Part shown: piece by piece, positions 37,458 through 51,200 of the stretch
Position numbering within the stretch: the stretch's first letter is position 1
Layout of the letters: the number at the start of each line of letters is the position of its first letter
NCBI RefSeq assembly: GCF_000344685.1
Contig: NW_006920412.1
Span: forward strand, 2,017,414-2,081,413
DNA length: 64,000 nt
Reading direction: 5' to 3'
Source of the DNA: Gloeophyllum trabeum ATCC 11539
Lineage: Eukaryota > Basidiomycota > Agaricomycetes > Gloeophyllales > Gloeophyllaceae
Position numbers and translations under genes: made by a program
The notes under the pieces: model-generated
The model's database searches: none
The model's input: only the letters and a program-made list of their open reading frames with translations
Told to the model about the DNA's origin: nothing

Positions 37458-39693
37458 ATGTTTGCCCAAAGCACCATCCGTAAAGTCACCTTCAAGAGGG
37501 CAACGTGCGGTTTGACCCAGAGGAGACTCGCTTCGACTCAGGTAGGTTCCAGCCAGTGCTCGCGGTGCATTGTGTTCATCATAGAGTGCGCACCGTGTCT
37601 GGTAGTCTCTGAAGGAAGTCTTGCAAGACGTAGTGCCAGCTAAGCAGGAACAGTTGAAGAAGCTCGTGAGTCCATTCAATCGGTAGGTTTGGGACCCCGT
37701 TCTCAAACAGATTGTAGAAAGCCGAACACGCGCAGACCGTGATCGGAGATGTCAAGGTAAGACTCGTAACATGATTGAAATAAACGGCGTTGCTGAGACG
37801 CAGCAGGTTGAGCAAGTTGTCGGCGGTATGAGAGGGCTCAAAGCTATGCTTTGGGAAGCGTCGGTGTTAGACCCAAACGAGGTGACGTCTGAGCAGTCCC
37901 CTTCGAGGCTCAAACATCTCACCAAGCTCCTTTGCTAGGGCATCCGCTTCCATGGCATGACTATACCAGAATGTCAGAAACACCTCCCAGCGGCTCCTGG
38001 GGGAAAGGAGATTCTACCTGAAAGTATGCTGTGGCTGCTCCTCACAGGACAGGTCCCTACCGAGAGCCAAGTTCGACAACTCTCTGCGGAACTGGCGGCC
38101 AAAGGAGCATTGCCTTCTTACGTCGAGAAGCTTATTGACTCGTATGTCACTGCGTCTGCTTAATGTAAGATGATCTGACGTCGCTCTCAGGCTACCGAAC
38201 AACCTGCATCCCATGACGCAGCTGGGTATGGGTGTCGCCGCCTTGAATAAGGAAAGTGTCTTCGCAGAAGCCTACGAGAAAGGCATTAAGAAGAGCGAAT
38301 ATTGGCACTACACGTTGGAAGACTGTCTCAACCTGATTGCCCGGCTACCGGCTCTCGCCGCACGCATATATCGCAATGTCTACAATCCCGGTGCTCCGAT
38401 ACCTGAAGTGTCCTCTGATTTGGATCTCGTGGGTCCGTACGAAGATGGTTGCCCATCTTGCATCCGCTTTTCTGACATGCCTTACAGGAAACTACGCCAG
38501 GATGCTAGGATTCGCGAACGAGGACTTGACTGAGTACCTCCGCCTGTATATCGCTATTCATGGTGACCATGAAGGCGGCAACGCATCTGCTCACACCGCT
38601 CGTGCGTCACTTAATGTGCACTAGGACCTTGGTTATCGTATCTAACCATGTCAACGGCAGATCTGGTCGGTTCTACCCTTTCTGACCCATATCTGTCCTA
38701 CTCGGCGGCGTTGTATGCGCTAGCTGGCCCCTTGCACGGGTAGGTCAGAAGCTTGTCGTTGTACAGTTATCGCTGAGATTATCCTTCTTGCAGTCTTGCC
38801 AATCAAGAAGTATTACGGTGGCAGCTCGCCATGCAGAAGGAACTGGGCGACAACGTTACCCATGATCAGATTAAGGATTACCTGTGGAAGACTCTTAAGA
38901 GCGGACAGGTCGTGCCGGGGTATGCAACAGGTGCTCCCGCAATGTTTGCCGCATCCTCACCGTGTCGTTGAATTCTAGATACGGCCACGGAGTGCTGAGA
39001 AACCCCGACCCGAGGTTTATGGCCCTGCAGGAGTTCTGCGATGCTCGCCCGGAGTTGCTTAAGAGTCCCATTATCCAAATGGTCAAGAAGGCGAGTACAG
39101 CAAGGTCGCCTCTTCAGATGGTCGACTTCATTGACCTCGACACCATGTAGACTTATGAAGTTGCACCAGGTGTCCTCAAGGAACATGGGAAGGTACGTAT
39201 GCGGGCACAATTGGTCTATGCCCTGGGCTCATTTGTCTTGGCTTGATAGACGAAGAACCCATACCCCAATGTCGACGCCACCTCTGGTACGTGCTTCGCC
39301 TCCGTATTTCCTGTGGACATCCGCTCAATATCCATCTCCAGGTTGTGTACTATACCATTATGGTCTGACTCAGTTCAAGGTGAGTCTTCGCACCGCACCG
39401 TAAGCATATGGCTAAATAAAGATCCCTCTCAGTACTACACGGTCATTTTCGGCGTCTCCAGAGGTAGGCTTGATGTGTGTTGCCCGTCTTACGGAAAAAA
39501 ATCTGACGATCTCCGTCTCAGCTTTGGGTGCACTTACTCAGCTGGTGTGGGCTAGAGCGTTAGGCTTACCTATCGAGAGGCCTAAATGTAGGTGCACCTT
39601 GAATACCACGGTGACTTGCGGCTCACGTTCTTCTGTCCATGGACAGCGCTCTCAATGGATGCGATTGAGAAGCTCATCGGCGCCTCCCGCTAA
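37458..39693 (+). CDS. CIT1: Mitochondrial citrate synthase
   Basis: This multi-exon gene starts with a presequence ([19 protein letters not shown]...RRLAS) typical of matrix import. Core blocks: [93 protein letters not shown] and [11 protein letters not shown]. The catalytic triad (His in LHGLANQE, His in GYGHGV, Asp in NVDATSG) is present. It condenses acetyl-CoA with oxaloacetate at the entry of the TCA cycle. One intron (39091-39150) uses a GC donor, the only GC-AG intron I found here. Final residues are [15 protein letters not shown]. Confidence 0.95.
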
Positions 39694-40334
39694 GCTTCAT
39701 GGTCAACTCATCAGTAAGCTGATCTGTTTCAATCTGGGGGATGCGATGCATGCAAGCCAGGTTTAGCAGCGGCTGGGGAGCAGACACTGCAGTCGCAAAA
39801 TTAACATCGCATGGGAACGCGGATAGTTCCCACTGTAATAATAATCAGTCATACGGAATAACTAGTAATCAAGAACATGATCCGTTGCACTTGCAAGTCG
39901 TATCACGATGGTACTGTTCCAATTGATTCGGCGAACGGGACATCGTATCGAGCCCAGAGAACGCTCTGTTTGTCTCTAAAGAGTTCTGGCCATGAGAAGC
40001 CGTCAACATAGATTGCTTCACAACCACTAAACACGATGGAAGCCAAAGGAAAAACAGAAAAACTATTCTGACACACAATCGCTGCGTAAGCCCCCAAGCT
40101 GATGTACATGGGTAAAGGAGTGCAAAGGAAAATGAAAGGAAACCGGACGTATCCTCTTATATTTACAGGCCCAATGAGCAATCAGGTTCACGACGCCAGG
40201 CCGGGAATTCAAGAAAGCCTCGGCGACGTCATCAAGTCCTGAACAGAGTTCTGCCTTGCTCTCCAATAGAAAGCAAATTGAAGTCCTGCTAGCTATCTGC
40301 TCATGTACAGACGCAGAGGCTGCAAGCCTGACGA
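39694..40334. other. Intergenic region between convergent genes
   Basis: These 641 bases lie between citrate synthase and the proline-rich protein gene. No gene or repeat is recognisable. Confidence 0.6.
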
Positions 40335-41716
40335 TTAGAATCTGCCGCCTTGACCAGGAACGGGTTGGCGCATCTGCGGAGGCGGAGGAGACCTAAACCC
40401 TTGCGGAGCTGGCATGCCAGGCCCTGGCATACCCATCGGCGGCCCGGGCCTTGGCTGACCAGCGCCTGGTCCGTATCCTTGCGGAGGGAATCCGCCAGGG
40501 CCTGGTGGAGGAGCACCGTTGGGTCCTGGCGGCGGGTATCCTCTGCCAAAGCCCCCTGGAGGAGGCGGGCCACCGGGCCCTGGGGGAGGTCCGCGCATAC
40601 TCGCGCCAGGGGCAGGGCCCGGGAAGCCGCCTGGGGGTGCGGGGCCCGCGGGGCCTGGTGGGCCGCGCTGCTGCTGGGGAGGCGGGGGACCCTGGTTCGG
40701 CGGGACTTGGCCTTGGGGAGGACGGGCACCCGGGTCACGGAGGGTGACGGGCACGGGCTGCCGGCCGTGGAGGGTGGGCGTGGATGCTGAGGGAGAGGGT
40801 CCCCCTGACTTCTCTGCCGCTTTAATAATCTCATCGCTTTGGGGCAAGAGCAAGCGTTAGAGACTGCAACGGTTGATCTCGCCAAGCAAAGCCTAGAGGA
40901 ACTCACTCGAGCAGGTTGAGCGCAGCGCAAAGGACTACCCATTCCACACAGTCCTCGTTGCCTTCGCCAAGTGTCTGCCACACCGCCTTCTCCTCGGGCG
41001 TCTTGCCAGTGATGCTGATTCTCGTCCCTCCTCCGTTAGGCCCGGGCGGGTTCTTCTGGATCTTCCCAAACTCGATACGCTTCGGGGGTATGTTATGACC
41101 AGCATATGCAAAATAGAACATGCTCCAGAATCCAGCATTGGGGTTGGGTTTGCTGATTTGGAACAAGGGGAGGTCGGGCGAGTCGGGAGAGGGGAGGGAG
41201 AGCTTGTAGATAGGAGATATCACGCCAGTATTGGCTATGGTCCACTTGAGATTGCGAGACGCTTCGCAGCGCACGACACGCGGTTGTGATGCAGAGGCAT
41301 GAGATGAAGACGAATGACCAGGGTCAGAAGCAGACGCTTTCGTGTTGGTCGGTGCTCCGGGACGGGGAGGGAAGAGCTTGGCGACACAAAGGTCGCCTTG
41401 CGGAGACGGAGTGAGCAGATAGTTTTCGGTGTTCTACTGGCACGTTCAGATAGAAGTTGAAGACGAGATACGCTGTACTCACGTAGTTTGTGTGCAGGTA
41501 CGAATACAGGATATTCTGAGGTTGACCTGGGCGATCCATGAGCCGAGAGCTTCCGGAGCAAACAGGACTTACCTACCATGCGGCGTGACTATCAAGGTAG
41601 GTAAATGGTTGGGTATAGGCGGATGAGTGGGAGACGTGTACACGGCGTAAATCGCTGCAACTGCAGTGAGCAACGGACCGAAGCCGGCGAATCACCGGCC
41701 CAAACTCACCAGCCAT
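40335..41716 (-). CDS. Protein with folded N-terminal domain and Pro/Gly-rich tail, unknown function
   Basis: Five exons are 41710-41716 (7 nt), 41577-41588 (12 nt), 41483-41526, 40907-41433 and 40335-40836, giving 363 residues in frame. I do not know the family. The first 230 residues look folded: MAVTPHGQPQNIL, LLTPSPQGDLCVAKLFPP, RCEASRNLKWTIANTG, then PNAGFWSMFYFAYAGHNIPP, IQKNPPGPNGG and CVEWVVLCAALNLL. This resembles a beta-rich PH-like domain, but that is a guess. After EIIKAAEKSG, the last 140 residues are PPGP/PGG/GRG low-complexity sequence ending in QGGRF, as in proteins that bind SH3/WW partners or RNA. The two tiny 5' exons are needed to reach an initiator Met; an alternative start at 41539 (MDRPGQ) would avoid them. 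Confidence 0.7.
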
Positions 41717-42117
41717 GCTGCAACAAAGTCCTTACAAAGAGTAGTAAAACAGAGGAAATGAGAAACAAGTAGAAGGGAGAGCTAGCAGGCGGGAGTCAGG
41801 CAGGGGGTCGGCAGCGTTGCTAGTAGGATGCGGGCTGAAATGGACGCCTTCGGAGAAAGATCCGGGATATGCTGCTACACGCGACTACCATATTTATCCC
41901 CGTATACACGCTGCTGCGCTCGATCCTTACTCGTTGCTATAAATTCCCCATGTCATAGTCAACAGTCAAGACAACACGATCACACAACATAATGCAGAGA
42001 AAAAAAGAAATGAAGTGCGTTTAATCAGTGCGTATTGTACATGCGGTCATTATTTTGGTCATGTCCGGAAAGCGCGAAAATACAATACATTCATGCAGAG
42101 CAAATGACGAACACCCC
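41717..42117. other. Intergenic region, no gene seen
   Basis: These 401 bases hold the promoter of the proline-rich gene and the 3' flank of Hsp70. No structured element is visible. Confidence 0.5.
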
Positions 42118-44370
<2,253 letters not shown>

Positions 44371-44466
44371 GATTATTGCGCTCGATAAACTCTAGAGGTT
44401 TTAGAGTAGTCGTATGCGAGTCGTAGAGAATTATCAAACTGCAGAACGACGCTTGCTGGCCCGCCA

Positions 44467-44475
44467 TATTTTATA
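44467..44475 (-). promoter_or_regulatory. TATA box of the Hsp70 gene
   Basis: The minus strand reads TATAAAATA, about 97 bases upstream of the Hsp70 start codon. It lies between that codon and the heat-shock element, a normal fungal core-promoter arrangement. Confidence 0.7.
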
Positions 44476-44487
44476 CACTTGAAAAGC

Positions 44488-44505
44488 GAATGTTCCAGGA
44501 GGTTC
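44488..44505 (-). promoter_or_regulatory. Heat-shock element (HSF1 site)
   Basis: On the minus strand the site is GAAccTCCtgGAAcaTTC. That is four alternating 5-base units with a single mismatch (TCC for TTC), matching the nGAAnnTTCn array bound by trimeric heat-shock factor. It sits 13 bases upstream of the TATA box. Confidence 0.75.
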
Positions 44506-45260
44506 TTTCCTTCTCCATTACCTTACGTAAGTCATACATCATTGCAAAACCGCTCATCTTTCTCTCAGCCACCTGTGGCGGGAGAACCTTGGAATCGCCT
44601 GGTATGTTCGCATTCCTGCGGGCTGTGGTGCGGAATATTGCTGCTCAGTACTTGCGAACAGTCCGGAATGTGTACGCAACATCTACAATGATCCTGTGGC
44701 TTCAGAAGTAACCAGTATTTTTCAAAACGGTTGGTCTCAGTAGTACCGTAAGCGTAGTAAACCCAGCAAGGGAAAATGGATATCGGATGTTAGCAGATTA
44801 TACAGTAGGTGCTACACTGAAAATGCAATGCACGGATCACAAAGGAGTGCAGAGAATCGATTCCACTGAAAGGCAGACATCGCCGCTACTTGGGAGGGGA
44901 ACATAGTTACAAACGAACCATTGGAACAGAGAAAAAAAAGAGGGCCTGCCAACCGAAGCAGAAATGGATATATGTATAGCGATGTGCGCAGTGCGGCATA
45001 AAACAAAGGTCCGTGTGGCACTGTCACAAAGAGACACACCACCTCTGCGGAGAACATCGCTCAGGCTTCAGCCGCCTGTGGGCCGCCTAACGAGTCGTCC
45101 AGACTGCGGTGATTTTGCAGGTCACGCAAAACGGTAGGGTCGACTACAGAGCAGAATTCAGTCATGCATGCTATAGGTCTGATAACTCGGAGTTTACCTG
45201 GGAGGACACTCTTGCGGCGGACGTGAGGCCCCGTAGGCGACGTCGGTGAGTGCTCGAGGC
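44506..45260. other. Rest of the Hsp70 upstream region, no gene seen
   Basis: These 755 bases lie upstream of the heat-shock element and downstream of the PP2A B56 gene. Short frames lack domain content. Confidence 0.5.
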
Positions 45261-47605
45261 CTACTTCTGGAAAGGATCGCTATGAACAGCGCGCTCAGGT
45301 AACGTGCATACGTGCTCTGGCATCCCACTTACATCCACCCCAGGGTCTGCCATTGGCACCCTTTCAATCCCACTCTCGTCAAGCTCATTTGGCATATCCC
45401 CGTCAATCGTGACAGCATTCAACTCCATCGTCAAATTGATAATATCAGAATCATCGATGGCTGGAGGTGGAGGGGGGGGCTCAGGCTCGTTTTCCATGAA
45501 CCCTTCGGGTAGCTTGCCGTGAGCGTTTTGAATGGCTTTCTCGCGCAGCTTCTTCCACGCTTCATACTGAGCAATTGCGTGTTGCCGCTCCCTGTGTCAC
45601 GTAACACGCCGTCAGTATCTAGATACTCTTAAAGCTAGAACGGAACATACTCCATTTTACGCTGCTTGTATTGATGCATCGTCTCATCAAAGAGGTCAGG
45701 ATTAACTTCCATGAAGAATTTCAATGCATTGTACACCATGCCGTGTATTGTCCTGGCTTCACGGTCAGGAAGAACATGAACGGATGTCGATAATGTGTGC
45801 GCACCGGTTCCAATGTGACCTAGAGTTCTGATACAAGGCGGGGAACACGATGGGCAATATCACAGAGAGATTATCGCTCATCAGGTTCACGATATACTCG
45901 TTGTGCCAGTATGACAAAGCACGTTCGGCCACTTGGAAATGCTGGCTATTGATACATCTCGCAATCTGAGTGAAGAGGGGTACCATGACCTTCTGAAATT
46001 CGGCAGGATCGATGACGTCCAAAATCTCGTCCACCTCGGTCAGGAACATCACCTCCTTCGGAGAATTCACTTTCGGCCAATACTTCAACAGTCCGAGAAT
46101 AACATCTTCCGCTAAGGAAGAGTCTTTCTCAAGGAACTGAACCACACAATATGCGAGCTGGGGATGATACAGCGATAGACTCTTCACTTTGTGCAAAGGG
46201 ATGAGGACCTTGAGCAAGAACGTCTTGTGTTCATCCTTCAATGGCAATGCGAAACCATTGATGATCGACCCCAGGATCTCCAACAGTTCTGCGATGCCGT
46301 TGTGTCGCTCCGTCTCGTAGATGAAGTGGAAAAAGACATTGTTGATGGATCGCCGAATGAAGGCTCGCAAGTTCAGGAACTTGCCATAGATACGATGCAG
46401 GGTGGTCTTGAGGAAGTCCCGCTCCCGAGGATCTTCGGAGTCGAATAATTCAAGGAGATTTAGCACGAAAGACTGGTCGATGTAGCGTTTCGCGACGTTA
46501 GTGTTGAAGTCCGGGCTTTCGACGAAGCGCAGGAAGAATTCATAGACAAATTGCAGGTGGGGCCAAGCCAGTTCCAGCACGGGTTCATCCTCTTCAGGGT
46601 CAAAAGCATCTCCGGTCGGATTTACAGGAGGTGGTATCGAGCGAAAAAGGTTGGTAGCAAACTGGACACAAAACAATTAAGGGAGTTTATGACGGACATG
46701 CGCGATGAACCAACCATGTTGACAACCTCGGGGTATATGTTTTCGGTAATGACACCTCGCTGGGTGGTGATGTATTCCAGCATTTCGTGCAGGGTTTGCG
46801 CCTTAATCTGTTTACCCTTTAGCTCTGAGCTGGCATCGTTGAAGTCGAACAGGACATTGCATTGGTGGATCTTCTTGATGAAGAGTTGCATTCTTTCATT
46901 AGGCGGGGTCTCTAGACCATCGGGTGGTAGATCAACATGAATGCACCACGGCCGTGGATACGACAAACGTACCTGAGAAAGCAGGCAGCCTCTCGATTTC
47001 CACCTTCTCTGTCACAACAAAACGACTGCTTCTTTGCTTCCGGGGCGGTTTCCCGACGATAGGGATAGTATCCTTGGGACCAGAGCGTAGACGATTCAGC
47101 GTCCCCGCACGAGGTGGTGTTGCCCCTCCTGGGCCAGTGAGTGGTTCCAGTCCTACAGAAGCCCTTTCTGGGGAATTGTGTATGCCGTTACGAGGAGCCG
47201 CTTCAGGGTCCGGGCTGACCACTACTATAGGAGGGGCAGCTGCGGCTCTGTCCAACACATCGTACTCATGATTAAGAGCAGGAGGACGAGGAGCAATAAC
47301 AGATACTGACCGGCTCGATGAGGCACTTTGCGCCGCAGGAGTCAAGTGGCTGTTGATGCTGTTGCTAGAGATATTGTTCAAATTGGTGATTGCGGACGAG
47401 CCGTTTGGTGCTGTAGGTTTGGGGGGAGGTGGAGGGGCAGCGGCTGCGCTGCTGCCAGACTTCCCATCCTTACTCTTCGATGAAGTCGTTGAATCTTGTG
47501 AGCTTTTCCTGTTGAGCTGTCATTGATCGGCTGTAAGTATACGATCTCCTGCTGGTGCATATCCAAGGAGCTCACCCCGCCGAACGTCTTCTTAAGGCCC
47601 TTCAT
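45261..47605 (-). CDS. RTS1: PP2A regulatory subunit B56 (B-prime)
   Basis: Six exons (47576-47605, 46973-47516, 46715-46911, 46661-45805, 45651-45752, 45261-45591) close in frame at 686 residues. The N-terminal 200 residues are Ser/Pro/Ala-rich. The all-helical B56 core follows: [67 protein letters not shown], and [19 protein letters not shown]. The subunit directs the PP2A phosphatase to substrates at kinetochores, the septum and stress pathways by reading LxxIxE motifs. The C-terminus is Pro/acidic. Splicing at 46911 uses an AG that removes a stretch otherwise open in another frame. No key helix is missing. Confidence 0.95.
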
Positions 47606-48278
47606 GGCGGATAAGCGTGAAACGTAGCGGGCACGTCGTCTTCAGACTTGCTGCAGATCCCTTAGAACGTACAATCGCACAGAAGAAACCGTTGGCCGCC
47701 AGTCGGATCGATGAGTGCACAACCGTAGTGGACGGGAAAGTAGCGCGAACTGGCGTGACAGTTATGTGACGCCTGGCGCAACGAGGCGCGCTCAACGATG
47801 GCCTGAGCTATAGCCAACCTCTTCTGGATGAAAATCTATCATCACGGTCTCTGTCCCATTCGGTTATTTTTCGGCAATACTCTACGCGGAGGGCTCTTCA
47901 CAACCTTTCTGTATGGTACGCTCAAGAATGGGAGAATAGCCTTAGACGTTCGTCTGGCAAGGCGCCTTTAGAACGGTTTGCAGTTGTACTGCTGGGCGAC
48001 ATTTCGCTGATCCAAAATCAACACCGGATCAGAGATATGCCAATAGGTGTCCTGTGATTGACCTTAATAATGGGATAATATGTTTACAGGTGCCGCCCTT
48101 AGGGTCGGGGCCGCCATAAGAAAGAAGAGCCGCAACGCTAAGACAAGTCGCAGTAGACCGGCGCGTCATGGATCCTTGGACCTCATACACAAACGATGTA
48201 CAGTATTCTGTAACCAGAACACAACCGCTTTTGCTTATCCAGGAATCGGTCCATTCTACCCGCGCGGTATCCGTCGTT
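47606..48278. other. Upstream region of B56 gene, no gene seen
   Basis: These 673 bases are the B56 promoter side and the PhoD 3' flank. No recognised gene or repeat is present. Confidence 0.5.
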
Positions 48279-51200
48279 TCAGACTACAGTTGACTTCAGA
48301 ACTCCCGCCGCGACGTTCCCACCCGCTACTGGGCGCGTCAGCTTGTTTGCGCCTATACATACAACACCAACATGAGACTAGGCAATAATCTGGCATACGA
48401 CAAGCCCTTACCCTTCTGTACATTGAACTGCGCGCTGGAGAACCCATCGAGGTTGGCAGTTTCTATGGACTGCGTCAGCGAAACCCGGCCACCGAAAGAT
48501 GCTCGCGTACTGATATTGTTCATTGCGTAATAAGTCGCATTGATGTTATTGGCGTCGATGGTTAGTGTAAAGAATCCTCGGTAAGAGCCTTCACTCCATT
48601 GCAAGTCAGGGTTGGCTGCCACATAGACTTGAGATATCTTGTCTGCTGCTTGCGGGGAGATCCCTGCACCAAATGCCGAGGAAGAGGTAACTGCTGTTCC
48701 GGCAAACTCGACCCCAATAGCGCCATCCCCGGTATTAGGGTTGTACCTTGCATGCTCTTTTAACAGGTGAGTCTCTCGGATCAGCCTCCAACTTACGTGG
48801 TCGTATCATTCGGGACTTGTCAGGTACGGTTAATCCAGCCATTACGAGTGGAACATGTCACTCACTCGCCAGATCGGAGACCCAGTTTGCATGACTATCT
48901 CCTGACAGGATGATTGTATTCGTGATATGATTGTTGTACAGATAGTCCAAGACACGCATTCGATTCGCGCGGTAACCGTCCCAAGCGTCCTTAAGTGGAT
49001 TAACGCAATAAAGGCGATGAATGAAAGTCAGCTTATCTGCTTTGAGGGTAGGCACTAACCAGATCAACTGTTCAACAGAAACATTCCATTATTACATGCC
49101 GGGTCATGGAGAAGGTACACAACACGCACAGGTACCAGATTCGTTTAGTTGCGAAAACACGATTTGCTGACTGGGGAGCGAAGGTTCAAGTTATTTCTGA
49201 CGTGAGGCTTCCCGTCGAGGGTCCGGACGTACCCAATGATTCGCCAAACGGCACCTCGCGCCTGCGACTCGGACAGAGAACTGTAAAACCCTGGAGGAAG
49301 AGTTCACTCTGGACCGTCCCGGACACTGGGCGTTCGGGAAACTTACAATTTTCTTGTTCGAATCCCATGATTGAGCGATTCGGATACGAAGAGATGGTAT
49401 TGACATCTGTAATCTGCCTTACACAAGTGCTCATATACATGGTGGCTTAGGACTCACATTCTGTGAAAGATCTCATGGCTTGCTAAACCTCTGTCGCCAT
49501 GAACGACTCACCAGTATTGAAGTATAGCTGCATCTGTTATTCAGTATTATTCAGAGAATGCTCAGGCAGGTTACTTACATCAGTAATATCTCGATCATAT
49601 TGGCCTTGGTGAGTTTCACTCATTAGCAGAATATCATCATCGAAGATATTGCCGTGGCTAACTTACGGGTATCTAGCATCGTTAGATCCTGTCCATTCGC
49701 AGTCAGTGAGCTCGTACTCGCGCATAAAACAATCAGCCCTACCAGGAGCTTTCCGATCTGGAAGTTGCGCCATATTCGTAATTTGTCGTCTGCTACTACC
49801 TGCCGGATAGCTATGGCACAAGCGCTATGAGAGGACGGGCGAAAGCTCGACAATGCCGGATATACTCACGGATCCATTCATGGTATGCTCGGACAGCAGC
49901 GAGCTTTCTGTCCGTGAAGCATGCACCAGAAGGCGAGAAGCTGCATCCTACTGTCGTATCATTCGAATCCGCCGTCCCGGCCTTCCACGCTTGGTCGGCG
50001 ACCTTAGTGTTGGTGAGTGGCCTCAATGGTGAGCACTAATTATGAAGATGAGCTGACCTCATGGTCATCCTGCGCAGAAATCGAGATTTAACCACTTGAC
50101 GCCCGTTTGAACGTAGAGCCTGACTCACCCTTCCGCGGCGATATCAGTGAAAGCTATACATGCAGCACTGAGTCTGACCTACCAGACTGTTATCCACGGG
50201 GAATACTGATGGGCATAAATGAGACTGGTGTCTGTGCGATATTGGCCTAGGCGCTGACGATAGTCGAAGATAGTCGCCAACTCTCTGCCCAAGGTCTGTC
50301 GGCCAATCGAGGCCCTGCAAAGAGCAAACTCGGCATTGTGGCTCCAAGGAAAGAAGGAAGCTGTAAATACCCGTTCCCTAGAGACTCGTAGATCTGAATG
50401 AATTGTCAGCGCCATAGATGGATGGTAGGTGGCCATCACTGACATAATCACCCAGGTGGATGAAGATATCTGCCGAGGTATTATGCGCAGCATATCCGTA
50501 TGCATTGAAATAACCTCAAGGGATATCGCACTCTTTTCAGTCGGATGTCATCCGGGCTCGACACCGACTTACCGTCCTGCCATCTAGAGCATGAGAACAC
50601 CGCCAAGGTTAACGGTTTGCCGCCGTTGACGTCCTCCGCGGGGGCTACGACGGTTAAATTAGGTGAGCATGCCACAGGTTAGAGAATGTAGACATACTAT
50701 CAGGGTCCGGCAGGGTCCTGGTCGCTCCTACGGGGCTCACCGTAACGGCATTAGTGCAATCAGCGAATTGGTACCAGTATCGAGTATCAGCTTTCAATCC
50801 CGTAGCTTCAACTTTGACGGTCCAGTCGACATCGTAAGAGGTGAATGCTTCTCCAGAATTGATCACCGACCCAGACAGTCGCGGGTTGTCGAAGACTTTA
50901 TAGGAGACACAGATCGGAACATCGACGTCTGGTCCCGGGTTCGCAGTCGATACAGGAGCAGCACGGGTCCACAGTAGAACAGATGTGTCAAACGGATCTC
51001 CCTACAGTACGCGATGCTCCAGAACAACAGCAGCGGGTCGTGTGTTTGATTAGTACTTACACTGGCAACTATCAGGTTTCTTCAGTCTACTGCCGTAAAC
51101 GCAATATCAGGTATTACCTACCGTTGTGGGTGAAGTTGACTCCACCGCTCCAGACGAATGGTGCCTACAGCCAGTCATTCAAAAGCGTCCTTGTCACAAA

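Noticed and set aside
40335..40836. Collagen-like or phage-type Gly-Pro repeat gene
   Set aside because: The PPGP/PGG tract is the tail of a spliced gene with a folded N-terminal domain; no regular G-x-y periodicity was found.
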